A stretch of DNA of 64,000 nt, from positions 1,240,001 to 1,304,000 of the forward strand of contig CP017245.1 of the NCBI GenBank assembly GCA_001765415.1, written 5' to 3'. Source of the DNA: Candidatus Melainabacteria bacterium MEL.A1. Its GTDB lineage: Bacteria; Cyanobacteriota; Vampirovibrionia; Gastranaerophilales; Gastranaerophilaceae. Of the stretch, positions 41,217 through 49,734 are shown piece after piece. The position numbers were made by a program, and so were the translations under genes. The first letter of the stretch is position 1, and each line of letters begins with the position of its first letter. A model generated the notes under the pieces. It was not told where the DNA came from and made no database searches. It saw nothing but the letters and a program-made list of their open reading frames with translations.

Positions 41217-41975
41217 ATGAAAATTATTAGCCCAATTAATCCAACTAGATTTATAAAAAACACAAAACCTATCATAACTAATGTTGCACAAGCTGATACA
41301 AGAAAACTTTGTTCTTTTGTTGTGCCTGAAAATAAGTTTGGGAAATTGTACCTTGATGTGAAAATGCCAAAAGCTGGTTACGGACATAATTTTATAACCG
41401 AATTAAGAAACAGGTTTGATAAATTGCTGGGGTATGAAGAATTTGCGTATTTTGAAGGCTCTCCAAATATGTCGGGACTTTTTATTCGAGTTAATGACGA
41501 ATATAAACAAAAAGGGTTTAATTTTGGGGAAATTTTGAGGCTTTCAAGCATTATAGAAATTATGGAAAACAAGGTTAAAAATTTTGAAATAATTTCAAAG
41601 GATACTGCGATTTATTTCCATGCAAAATATAAATTTACACCAAATTTAGCTTTTTCTGATAGAGATAAGTTCTTAAAAACGCTTTCGGGTGATAAATCAA
41701 ATGGTTATGAAAAATTTTCTCAAAAGGCGCAAGATTTGGCGGATAAGTTGAAAATTGCCAAAGAAAACGCTGATATACCGCAACAAAGAAAGATTTGTGC
41801 CGAAACAAATGAGGTTTTAGGCGAATATTTGGATAAAGTTATTGCTGAAAAAAGTCAAAAACAACATCCTATAAATTTTACTATGCCAATGACTTTGACA
41901 GATGAAAATATTTTGAAAAATAAAGAATTTTTCAACCAACTTTTTAAAAAACATGGAATAGATTATAATGTTTAA
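41217..41975 (+). CDS. Lineage-specific protein with GNAT-like core
   Basis: A 252-residue soluble protein. Residues about 85-140 read MSGLFIRVNDEYKQKGFNFG, EILRLSSIIEIMENK and KDTAIYFHAKYKF. This is the order of a GNAT fold (strand, acetyl-CoA loop, helix, strand, AIxFYxKxGF helix), but the R/Q-x-x-G-x-G/A loop is altered to KQKGFNFG. The C-terminal half is helical and lysine-rich. Acyltransferase activity is a weak inference. No RBS; TAGCAT lies 7 nt before the ATG, close to the leaderless spacing seen elsewhere. Confidence 0.55.
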   Translation: MKIISPINPTRFIKNTKPIITNVAQADTRKLCSFVVPENKFGKLYLDVKMPKAGYGHNFITELRNRFDKLLGYEEFAYFEGSPNMSGLFIRVNDEYKQKGFNFGEILRLSSIIEIMENKVKNFEIISKDTAIYFHAKYKFTPNLAFSDRDKFLKTLSGDKSNGYEKFSQKAQDLADKLKIAKENADIPQQRKICAETNEVLGEYLDKVIAEKSQKQHPINFTMPMTLTDENILKNKEFFNQLFKKHGIDYNV

Positions 41976-41977
41976 TC

Positions 41978-42703
41978 TTATTTCGGCGGTTCGTAGTATT
42001 TTGTCGCTTGATTTATGTAACTGTTGACATTTTTACTCCATGTTGGAGCGGAAGCTTTTACATTTGTGTATCCAAAGGCAATTGAATCTACTGTAGTTTT
42101 TTTTCTATGTTGCTTAGTCCTTATTGTATCAATTCTCTGTGCAATATGATCAATACTCTCTTCTATTGAATTAAAATTTTGTTTAGGCCCTCCAACACTG
42201 TTTTTGCCTCTTGTTTTAGTACCCCTTGCGGATTCTTGCATCGCAACAGCAAGAAGAATCCGTGGGTCTATATCCCATTTTTTGCCACTGTCAATAAATG
42301 CTTGAGCTTTTCCACGCAAAATACTTTTTTTATATTTACCTTTATATCTTGGTGCAGTTGTCATTTGTTCAATAGAGTTATTCAACCATTCCGGCGACCA
42401 GTCATAAGATGTACTTATGCTATCTTTTTTGGTAAGATTTTTCGGCTTTTTAAACATTTTAAATTCCGGCATTTTTATTTCTCGAGGAACTTCTCTTGTA
42501 TAGTTTTCAGTACCGTCGGCATTATATGCTTGTCCATTGTAAATAAAAGTTGTCCCCTTAATGGTTTTACAAGTTTTGTTGAAAATACTAACCTCTTGCA
42601 ATTTATTAGTATCTTGTAAAATTCCATCGTCATTCTGGTCACACTTTTGGGCTATAATCTTTTTAATTCCGTCTAAACTGTTGATATTAATATCGTCGAA
42701 CAT
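41978..42703 (-). CDS. Lysozyme-like muramidase or glucosaminidase, putative
   Basis: A 241-residue protein. Near the N-terminus DQNDDGILQDTNK resembles a calcium-binding EF-hand loop. From about residue 135 there is a lysozyme-fold core: KAQAFIDSGKKWDIDPRILL, AVAMQESARGTKTRGKNSVGG (with the likely catalytic Glu in QES), and a helix block with DHIAQRIDTIR. No signal peptide is seen, so export would need another route, or it may be carried by a phage-like element. RBS is GGAGATTAACT. It converges with the 41217 gene. Confidence 0.65.
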   Translation of the reverse strand: MFDDININSLDGIKKIIAQKCDQNDDGILQDTNKLQEVSIFNKTCKTIKGTTFIYNGQAYNADGTENYTREVPREIKMPEFKMFKKPKNLTKKDSISTSYDWSPEWLNNSIEQMTTAPRYKGKYKKSILRGKAQAFIDSGKKWDIDPRILLAVAMQESARGTKTRGKNSVGGPKQNFNSIEESIDHIAQRIDTIRTKQHRKKTTVDSIAFGYTNVKASAPTWSKNVNSYINQATKYYEPPK

Positions 42704-42840
42704 AGTTAATCTCCACTACATACGCTATTAACGGAAAAATATATTCAAAACTTTAATAAAATCAGTTAAATGTTAACAAATATTGCAAATTATATACATG
42801 AAAAATTTTTAAGATATTTGATTTTGAAAATTTTTCTTAA

Positions 42841-42846
42841 TAAAAT
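42841..42846 (+). promoter_or_regulatory. -10 of PAP2 gene, predicted leaderless
   Basis: TAAAAT, six bases (TGTTTT), then the ATG at 42853. There is no ribosome site. Confidence 0.45.
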
Positions 42847-42852
42847 TGTTTT

Positions 42853-43827
42853 ATGGAAAAATTTTTGGGATTACAGCTAGAATATTTATTGATGTTGCAA
42901 AATTTTAGAGAAGTTACGCATGGAGCGTTTGACTGGATTTTATATCATATAACACTTCTCGGGGAATATTGTTTTGCAATGCTTTTGATTGCATTGTTTT
43001 ATTGGGTTTTAAACAAAAAATGTGGGATTTATTTGATTTGGAACTTTTTTGGAGCGCTTGTTGTTAACCAATTTTTGAAAGTTACGGCATGTATTTATCG
43101 CCCATGGATTTTGGATAATAGAATACATCCTCTTGAAAAAGCTATGAAACACGCAACTGGCTACTCTTTTCCAAGCGGTCATACAGCGATTGCAACGGGA
43201 ACATTTGGAGCTTTGGCAGTTAAGTTTTGGTCAAACAAAATTCTTAGATATTCCCTTATTACAATGGTTTTCTTAATCGCATTTTCAAGAAATTATTTGT
43301 GTGTTCATACGCCTCAAGATGTTGTTGTTTCAATGATTGTGGGTGTTGGACTTTTATATGTGACATCTAAAGTGCTAAAATGGATTAAAAACGGCAAAAA
43401 CCGTGATTTAATTGCGTTTGGAATTATTTTAATCTTGTGTATTTTATTGATAATTTATACAGAGTTTAAACATTATCCGGTTGATTATTTGAATGGTGTA
43501 ATTCTTGTTGATCCTGAAAAAATGAGATTTGAATCTTTCCCAAAAGCTGGATTTGCGTTAGGCGCTTTTACCGGGTGGTTGTTAGAAAGAAGATTTGTAA
43601 ATTTTGATGTACCTCAATGCGGTTTTTGGGGAAAAGCTTTATTTTTTCTTTTTGGCGGTTTAATTTTAGTGTATTTACAGGAATATTTAACTCCGATCTT
43701 TTTGCAATACATGTCTGCTCCAATCGGAAGATTTAGCAGTTGCTTTTTGATTGGATTATATATAACGATTCTTTATCCGCTAGTGATACATTTTTATAAC
43801 AAAAAGTTTGCGAGAAAAATTGATTAG
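42853..43827 (+). CDS. PAP2-family membrane phosphatase
   Basis: A 324-residue inner-membrane acid phosphatase with about eight helices. The three PAP2 motifs are visible: KAMKHATGYSFPSGHTA (motifs 1 and 2 with the catalytic His), then SRNYLCVHTPQDV (motif 3 with nucleophilic His). Known substrates are undecaprenyl pyrophosphate and phosphatidate. The C-terminal 150 residues add further helices and a short periplasmic loop (VDYLNGVILVDPEKMRFESF), as in larger PAP2 proteins. It converges with the 43824 gene, their stop codons overlapping. Confidence 0.9.
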   Translation: MEKFLGLQLEYLLMLQNFREVTHGAFDWILYHITLLGEYCFAMLLIALFYWVLNKKCGIYLIWNFFGALVVNQFLKVTACIYRPWILDNRIHPLEKAMKHATGYSFPSGHTAIATGTFGALAVKFWSNKILRYSLITMVFLIAFSRNYLCVHTPQDVVVSMIVGVGLLYVTSKVLKWIKNGKNRDLIAFGIILILCILLIIYTEFKHYPVDYLNGVILVDPEKMRFESFPKAGFALGAFTGWLLERRFVNFDVPQCGFWGKALFFLFGGLILVYLQEYLTPIFLQYMSAPIGRFSSCFLIGLYITILYPLVIHFYNKKFARKID

Positions 43828-44900
43828 TTTTTGCTGAGTTCAGCTACTTTTTTGCGCATATCTTTATCAAGGTGTTTCATTTTATAAATGTAATTTCTAT
43901 CCATAAGAGTTTTAGTTATTGAATAATTATTTTCTCTTAAACATTTTAAAGATATATTAACGGCTTCTTCACAAGATTTTGGACCTTTTATTGTGTCAAA
44001 AACTGTTCTTTGAAGAAAATCTTTTGTTGTATCATCCCATTTGCCATAAATTTGGCATAACTGTTTTGCAAAATTGCATTGAGTAGGATCAGTAATTCCA
44101 TCCACTCTGCAATCTTCCATAACTTCTTGGGTCAATTTTTCGTTTGACAAAATACTATTGATTTTCGGGAAAAATTCAATTAATGCTGTATCTACGATTT
44201 CATCGCCATCTATGGCTTTTAAAATTACATCTTTTCTGTTTTCCGGTTTTTGAGATAAAAAGCGGAATAATTCTACAGAAAAATTCTTGTCTTGTGGATT
44301 TCGTTTGTTCAAAAATGAACGTTTAAAGTTTTGTATAATTCTTTTTTCTGAAATTCCAGCTTCTTTTTGGGCAAGAGCTTCTTCTGCAATAATAGGAGTT
44401 TCTTGGAATGTTAGATATCGACCGAATTTAGTGGCTTCTTTTTCTAATTTATCCCCCATAGATATACGTTTTAATTTGCGTTGAATAGATTTGTCAAGGT
44501 CTTTATCCAGCGAAAATACTGTAGAAATTTGACTTAGAATACTAGGCTTTTCAGCAATTGGAATGTCGTCAGAGCTATAGCTTCTGCTTGCATAATCGCT
44601 CATTTCATCAAAAATTTCTTCATCTCTAAAATAGCCTTGTGAAACGGTATCTTCAATTTGAGCTAATTTTCTTCTCTCAAAAGACATAAGAGAATTTGTT
44701 TCTTCAATGTTTTTATAGTCGTTGTAATTTTTTTGAAAATTGCTACTAAATTCTGCAATGTCATCATTTAGTGGTTGAAATTGTTTGAGTGTTTTTAAAT
44801 TGTGTCTTGTGAGTTTATGTTTTCGTAATGCGTCATTTATAAATCTTGTTTCACCTGTAAGTTGTTTGGTAGAGCCTATTATAGGACTAATTTTGCTCAT
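43824..44900 (-). CDS. Lineage-specific protein, unknown
   Basis: A 358-residue soluble, highly charged helical protein with no motif that I recognise. The N-terminal leader KISPIIGSTKQLTGETRFI resembles other leaders in this lineage. The middle (DDIAEFSSNFQKNYNDYKNI) looks coiled, and the C-terminal third has two cysteines (CNFAKQLC). The start at 44900 has RBS AGGAGAAAT; an earlier ATG 24 bp upstream is less likely. Confidence 0.6.
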   Translation of the reverse strand: MSKISPIIGSTKQLTGETRFINDALRKHKLTRHNLKTLKQFQPLNDDIAEFSSNFQKNYNDYKNIEETNSLMSFERRKLAQIEDTVSQGYFRDEEIFDEMSDYASRSYSSDDIPIAEKPSILSQISTVFSLDKDLDKSIQRKLKRISMGDKLEKEATKFGRYLTFQETPIIAEEALAQKEAGISEKRIIQNFKRSFLNKRNPQDKNFSVELFRFLSQKPENRKDVILKAIDGDEIVDTALIEFFPKINSILSNEKLTQEVMEDCRVDGITDPTQCNFAKQLCQIYGKWDDTTKDFLQRTVFDTIKGPKSCEEAVNISLKCLRENNYSITKTLMDRNYIYKMKHLDKDMRKKVAELSKN

Positions 44901-45034
44901 TTTATTTCTCCTATGTTTGTTCATATAAGTTTTGTAAAAATATTTTTTGCTATGTGAGTGAAGATAAATTTACATAAAAAATTGACGAATGTGGTTTATT
45001 TGATAAAGTTGCAGTATAGGTAAGAGGAAATTAA

Positions 45035-45496
45035 ATGTTACGAAAAGCTGGTAATAGGGATATTTCAAGGATTGCTGAGATATTAATTTTTACAAAAAGA
45101 ACAACATATAGACCGATTTTTAAAAATGCCAATGTTTCATTTAATGAGATGCAAGTTTTGAAAGAGATAGAAAAACTTAGTCAGCCTAGCGCATTGGATA
45201 ATATTTACGTATATGATGATGGAATAGTTAAAGCAATGGTGAAAATTGAGGATGTTGGTGAAAAAACAAAAGTTAGTGAATTTTTTGTAGATCCGTTTTT
45301 TCAAGGAGAAGGGATTGGTACAAAGATTTTAAATACTGTTATTGAGAAATCGCAAGAAGTCTTTTTGTACGTTTTGGATAAAAATGAGAAAGCAATTAGG
45401 TTTTATGTGAAGATGGGGTTTAAATATACTGGAGAGAAGGAGGAATTTTTGAATTCTGGATTTTATATGTTGAAATATTTTTTTGTAAAAAGTTAA
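45035..45496 (+). CDS. GNAT-family N-acetyltransferase
   Basis: A 153-residue acetyltransferase. The acetyl-CoA loop is FVDPFFQGEGIGTKIL (Q-x-E-G-x-G), followed by LYVLDKNEKAIRFYVKMGFKYTG, the usual C-terminal signature. The substrate may be a small amine or a protein N-terminus. RBS is AGAGG, about 8 bp from the ATG. It sits just upstream of tRNA-Ser. Confidence 0.88.
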   Translation: MLRKAGNRDISRIAEILIFTKRTTYRPIFKNANVSFNEMQVLKEIEKLSQPSALDNIYVYDDGIVKAMVKIEDVGEKTKVSEFFVDPFFQGEGIGTKILNTVIEKSQEVFLYVLDKNEKAIRFYVKMGFKYTGEKEEFLNSGFYMLKYFFVKS

Positions 45497-45572
45497 ATTA
45501 AATAAATTCGGAAAAGCCACTTGACAAAGAAAAATTATTTAATACAATAGAATTACATCCGAACAATCGTAT

Positions 45573-45662
45573 GGAGGAGTGCCAGAGCGGTTGATTGGAG
45601 CAGTCTTGAAAACTGTCGTACGTTCACGCGTACCGTGGGTTCGAATCCCACCTCCTCCTCCA
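45573..45662 (+). tRNA. tRNA-Ser(TGA) with encoded CCA
   Basis: Class II tRNA: acceptor GGAGGAG/CTCCTCC, anticodon arm CAGTCT-TGA-AAACTG, long variable arm (GTACGTTCACGCGTAC) and T arm GTGGG-TTCGAAT-CCCAC. CCA is encoded. The discriminator base is T, not the G usual for bacterial tRNA-Ser. Confidence 0.95.
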
Positions 45663-45669
45663 TTTAGAA

Positions 45670-45692
45670 AGAGCCTGAAAAGGCTCTTTTTT
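45670..45692 (+). terminator. Intrinsic terminator of tRNA-Ser
   Basis: AGAGCC-tgaaaa-GGCTCT stem, then T5, 8 bp after CCA. Confidence 0.9.
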
Positions 45693-45966
45693 AGTGCGTT
45701 TCTGCTATGCCCCCGAACTCAAAAAATGAGCAAATTTTACAAAAAAGGGACCAAAAAGGGACTGCTGAAAAAATTTGTTGATTTTAGAGGATTTTAGAGA
45801 TTAAGCAAAACTCAATATTACACATCGGTTTTTGCGGTAAATGCGGTCAATTCCAAGCCGGTAGAGATTAATTCTCTAACTTGCTTTTTGTAAACTTTTG
45901 TAACAAAAAAGCAATTCTTCCTAACATAATCTCTTTATATAAATACGGGGATTTCGGGGAATAATT

Positions 45967-48102
45967 ATGATTGCAAGTAAAGTTTTAAAAACTATATTAC
46001 CGCATACTTCTTTTATGAGGGGAATAAAAGCAAGACCCTTTAATGAAGTTTTTCAAGAAATAACAACTTTTTCTAAATCATCACATAATGTTTGCAAAGA
46101 TATTAAACTAGCAGGCAAAAAAACTACTAGATTTGAACAATTTTTTAGACAAAATCATACTCCAGCATTAGAAGATATGGGCAGAGTGGATAATCAAAAG
46201 TGGAATTTATTAGAACAACTTTGTTCAAGACAAGGATTGAAAACAAAAGATATTGGTGCTATTGCAAGATATGATAATGAAACTGTAAAATTTTTATCTG
46301 AATTACCAGACGAAAAATTATTGAAACTAAGAGACTTTTTAAGAATGAAAGACTCTCATTGCGAATACTTGCAAGCTGTAAATTCTGATACATTAAAATT
46401 TTTATCAGAAATGAAAGAACCGCAATTGAATTTCATCAAAAAATATCTCCAATTAGAAAATCGTGGATATAAAGTATTTAACAATAAAGAAATACTTGCA
46501 CTTTCAGAACTTGGTTGTAACGAACAACAAATGAACAAGCTTATCTTTGATGGTGGTTTGAATGGCGAAAGCATTCTGGAAGCTAAAATGGTTAAAAATT
46601 TGAATACAGACAAACTTATTGAAGAAATTAACCAAGCAAAAAAACTCTATGGTAAAAAATTTGGTAGAGCACATATAATGCATAACAGCTACAATCCTGA
46701 TAATTTTACACTTGCGATTGCTGAAAAAGGAAGTGGTAAAGCATATTTAAAAACTTTAGATAAAGATTTTAAAGTAATTAATCAAGAAGAACTATTTATT
46801 GAAAGTATTGAAAATGGAAACTTAGCATTTACACGTGAAAATGTTAAAAGTTTAAAGCAAACTCCAGAACTATTAAAGATGCTTGAAAAAGATGAAAATA
46901 CAATAATAAAACTAAGAAGATTTTCTCAAAAAGGAAAGTTAAATTCGGATGTTACCTTAAAAGCTAACTTTGCAGAATCAACACAAAACCCTAAACTTTT
47001 ATTTAGCAAAGCTCAAGTGTTAAAGGAAGAATTATCTTTTGTTAACAAAAAAGGAGAAAAAATTGTTGAAACAACGATACCTTCAGAAGTTGAAGGTGTG
47101 TATAAAATTGTACAAAAAGCTCCTAATGGAACTGTAAAAGTTTTAGGAGATGCAAAAATTGACCCTCAAACTGGTATAAAAACAATTACCAAAAACCTAG
47201 AATCTTTAGACGGAACAACAACAAATAAAGTTATAACAATACAACCAAATGGTAATAAATCGCTAACATACATTATTAAAGACGCAAATGGAAATGTCTT
47301 GATGAATAGACAATTAACTCATACATTTGTTAGTCCAACAGAAGCAATTTCTAAGGTAAATGGAAACACATACAAAATCAGCTATTCTGCTGATAAAATT
47401 TCCGTACTTAATTCTCAAAATGGTAAAGTTACAGAAATTAACCTTAATGAAATACTTAAAGATTGTACTCCGGAACAAAAACAAAAAATGATGACTGTTT
47501 TAAAACAAATGTCAGGAGAAAATTTGTTACACATAAATGATAAAGTCAAAAACTTCAAAGTGATAGATAATATACTAGATTCTTGTGCTTGTTACGCTGG
47601 AAAAGATATGGGAATAATTGCAACTGGGGGAAATGAATTTGTATCAACCCACGAATTATATCATCTAATCAGTCAAGCCTCAAATGTTAGAAATGCTGAA
47701 AAAACTATTAATCTTCCAAAATATGTTAGAGACAAAATAGGTGCAACTTATCAAAAAGAACTAGATTTGTTTTTAAAACAATTTCCTGAAGCTCAACGAA
47801 ACCATATTAAATATTTTACAAATCAGTTAACTCCAACTTCCTCAATAGAAGAAACTATTGCAGAGGGTGGTGCTATATTAAATACATATAATAACATTCC
47901 ATTATTTTCAATTAGATCAGAATATCTAGAAAGATATTTTCCTAAAACAATAGCCCAAATTGAAAAAGCAACAATACATACAGAGCCACAAGTTTTAGAA
48001 AAGATTGCAAGCAAACAACTTTATGATATTGGTTCTATGAGTAAAAAATTGAATATTCCTGATTTCATGAATACTAGAAATAAGGGGGTTCATATTGCGT
48101 AG
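45967..48102 (+). CDS. Large lineage-specific protein with HExxH metallopeptidase-like domain
   Basis: A 711-residue protein. Residues 1-230 are helical and basic. Residues about 350-500 form a beta-rich repeat region with YD-like turns (GTVKVLGDAKIDPQTGIKTI, ANGNVLMNRQL). A C-terminal domain carries STHELYHLI (H562, E563, H566) followed by SIEETIAEGGAI (E628, E629, E633). HExxH with a downstream ExxAE-type glutamate is the zinc site of gluzincin peptidases. There is no signal peptide. It lies 300 bp after tRNA-Ser in a stretch with broken genes, which suggests a transferred gene. RBS is GGGGAATAA. Peptidase activity is inferred from the motif only. Confidence 0.6.
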   Translation: MIASKVLKTILPHTSFMRGIKARPFNEVFQEITTFSKSSHNVCKDIKLAGKKTTRFEQFFRQNHTPALEDMGRVDNQKWNLLEQLCSRQGLKTKDIGAIARYDNETVKFLSELPDEKLLKLRDFLRMKDSHCEYLQAVNSDTLKFLSEMKEPQLNFIKKYLQLENRGYKVFNNKEILALSELGCNEQQMNKLIFDGGLNGESILEAKMVKNLNTDKLIEEINQAKKLYGKKFGRAHIMHNSYNPDNFTLAIAEKGSGKAYLKTLDKDFKVINQEELFIESIENGNLAFTRENVKSLKQTPELLKMLEKDENTIIKLRRFSQKGKLNSDVTLKANFAESTQNPKLLFSKAQVLKEELSFVNKKGEKIVETTIPSEVEGVYKIVQKAPNGTVKVLGDAKIDPQTGIKTITKNLESLDGTTTNKVITIQPNGNKSLTYIIKDANGNVLMNRQLTHTFVSPTEAISKVNGNTYKISYSADKISVLNSQNGKVTEINLNEILKDCTPEQKQKMMTVLKQMSGENLLHINDKVKNFKVIDNILDSCACYAGKDMGIIATGGNEFVSTHELYHLISQASNVRNAEKTINLPKYVRDKIGATYQKELDLFLKQFPEAQRNHIKYFTNQLTPTSSIEETIAEGGAILNTYNNIPLFSIRSEYLERYFPKTIAQIEKATIHTEPQVLEKIASKQLYDIGSMSKKLNIPDFMNTRNKGVHIA

Positions 48103-48173
48103 ACAATAATTAGTTTGGAAACTTTTATTTTTAAACCATCTTCATAGAATAAGGTAACATTAGAAAATATTAG

Positions 48174-48363
48174 TTATTTTAACAATTGGGATGTTTTTAT
48201 CGTTTTTGGAGTTGATGTTGTTATGTTAAAGTTTGCTCTTTGTGCTAATTGTTGGGGGGTTAAAATATTTAATCTGCTGTTTAAAGAAGCTGTATTATTA
48301 GATGTTTGAATTACATTTTTAGGTAAATTATTAACTTTTTGAATAGGAATAATTGGAGATAAA
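48174..48363 (-). pseudogene. Possible remnant of a minus-strand lineage-specific gene
   Basis: The minus strand stays open for about 60 codons with believable composition (PIIPIQKVNNLPKNVIQ, then ILTPQQLAQRANFN) and ends at TAA 48174-48176, but it has no start codon or RBS. It resembles the leader of other proteins in this lineage. Low confidence. Confidence 0.25.
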
Positions 48364-48582
48364 ATGTATTTAACAAAAGAAGAACTAATTATATTACAAG
48401 GTTTGAAAAATAATCAGACTTTTGCAGAAATTAATAAAAATTTATCTAAGCCAATGCGAACTTGCGACCCAAGAATTGATTCACTTTGTCAAAAATACGG
48501 AGTTACTGATAGGGTAGAACTGGTAAATAAAGCAGATTTAGAAAAGGTTAGTATTACCTTTTTCATGGATTTTAGATATTAG
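48364..48582 (+). CDS. Small LuxR/GerE-type HTH protein
   Basis: A 72-residue protein matching the LuxR DNA-binding domain: LTKEELIILQGLKNNQTFAE, INKNLSKPMRTCDPRIDSLC and QKYGVTDRVELVNKA. It has no receiver or sensor part, so it is a free-standing domain or a remnant. RBS is GGAGAT, 3 bp from the ATG. Confidence 0.65.
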   Translation: MYLTKEELIILQGLKNNQTFAEINKNLSKPMRTCDPRIDSLCQKYGVTDRVELVNKADLEKVSITFFMDFRY

Positions 48583-48702
48583 AGATAAATTTTCCCAAAT
48601 AATTTACCTTTACTTATTTATAAATCTATCCTTCTCTTTGTAGTTGTATTTTAACTAGCAAAAATTTTTATTTTAATGTTTTTCTTGAATGAAGGGATTT
48701 TT

Positions 48703-49643
48703 ATGTTTGTAAAAAACGACGCATTATTTAAATTTAATACTAACAATCATTATAATCAGAGTTTTCAGGGTAGTAGTGACAGTCATTTATTAGATTTTAT
48801 GAGTAAAATTGCTTTAAAACCGAAGCTTCCTGATGTTGATAAGTTTGAAAAAATTACTCTTATTAAGAAAAATATTTTAACTGTTGAAAACTACAATGAA
48901 GTAACTAAAAAGGCTCATCCCGATTTTTATGAAATAAGTCAATATAACCTTTCTCTCAGGGCTTCAAGTTTTTTTCGCAGGGGAGTTGTTTTAGGTGAAA
49001 CATCTTATTTTAAAGATGTTATAGATGTGTTTTCAACTTTATTTAATAAAAATACTAATGATAAAAAGTCTATACTAATTGTTGGAATAGGGCGATCTCA
49101 AGAACCTTTTTCTTATTTGGCTTCAATAAAAGAACTTATCAAAGATAAAAAACTGAAAGATGTATTAAATTTACAAACCGTTGATTTACAAGCAAAGCCA
49201 ACTAAAAATATTTTATTAAGTTGTACTCATTATGGAGGTTTTTGGGGCAAAGAACCAATATTTGCAAAATCAAGTTTTATCAAATATGCTCAAATGTATG
49301 TGATACTGTTTTACAAACCGGTTTTCGAGTGAATGATGAAATTTTTGATTATTTATATAAAACATATAATAATAAATCAAAATCAAAATGGGCAACTAGG
49401 ATTCAAGATGATATAAAAAATTATCCAGACAACAGTTTTGATGTTTTATCTATGAATAATGTTTTGGGTTATATTGAAGATGATGACGAATATTACAGTA
49501 CAATTAAAAATATGCCGAGAATTGTTAAACCTAATGGATTTATAATAACAGATACAATATGTGAAAATTTATTTCAAAAAGTTGGTGTGGATAAAATGCT
49601 AACCAAAATAAGTGCTGGTATTTTTAAGAAATCCAATAATTAA
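48703..49643 (+). pseudogene. CheR-like methyltransferase, frameshifted
   Basis: The first frame (48703 to about 49294) gives a CheR-type SAM methyltransferase: LRASSFFRRGVVL, ILIVGIGRSQEPFSYLASIK (SAM-binding loop) and NLQTVDLQAKP. The second frame continues NVCDTVLQTGFRV, NSFDVLSMNNVLGYI and VKPNGFIITDT, the late part of the fold. Adding one A to AAA at 49292-49294 gives KYAQNVCDTVLQTG and restores a single ORF of about 313 codons. RBS is AAGGGA. It may be a recent mutation or a sequence error. Confidence 0.75.
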
Positions 49644-49734
49644 TTGTAGTTAAAATTTACAGTTTAAGATATCTTCGATTTCTACTTCTAAGGCTATGGC
49701 TATTTTTTGTAAGTTTTTTATTTTCTCAACTTTT

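Noticed and set aside
45579..45797. A 72-codon frame rich in proline over tRNA-Ser
   Set aside because: It is the translation of the tRNA itself (VPWVRIPPPPP); its tail (45726-45797) is not convincing as a gene, and no integrase remnant could be confirmed.
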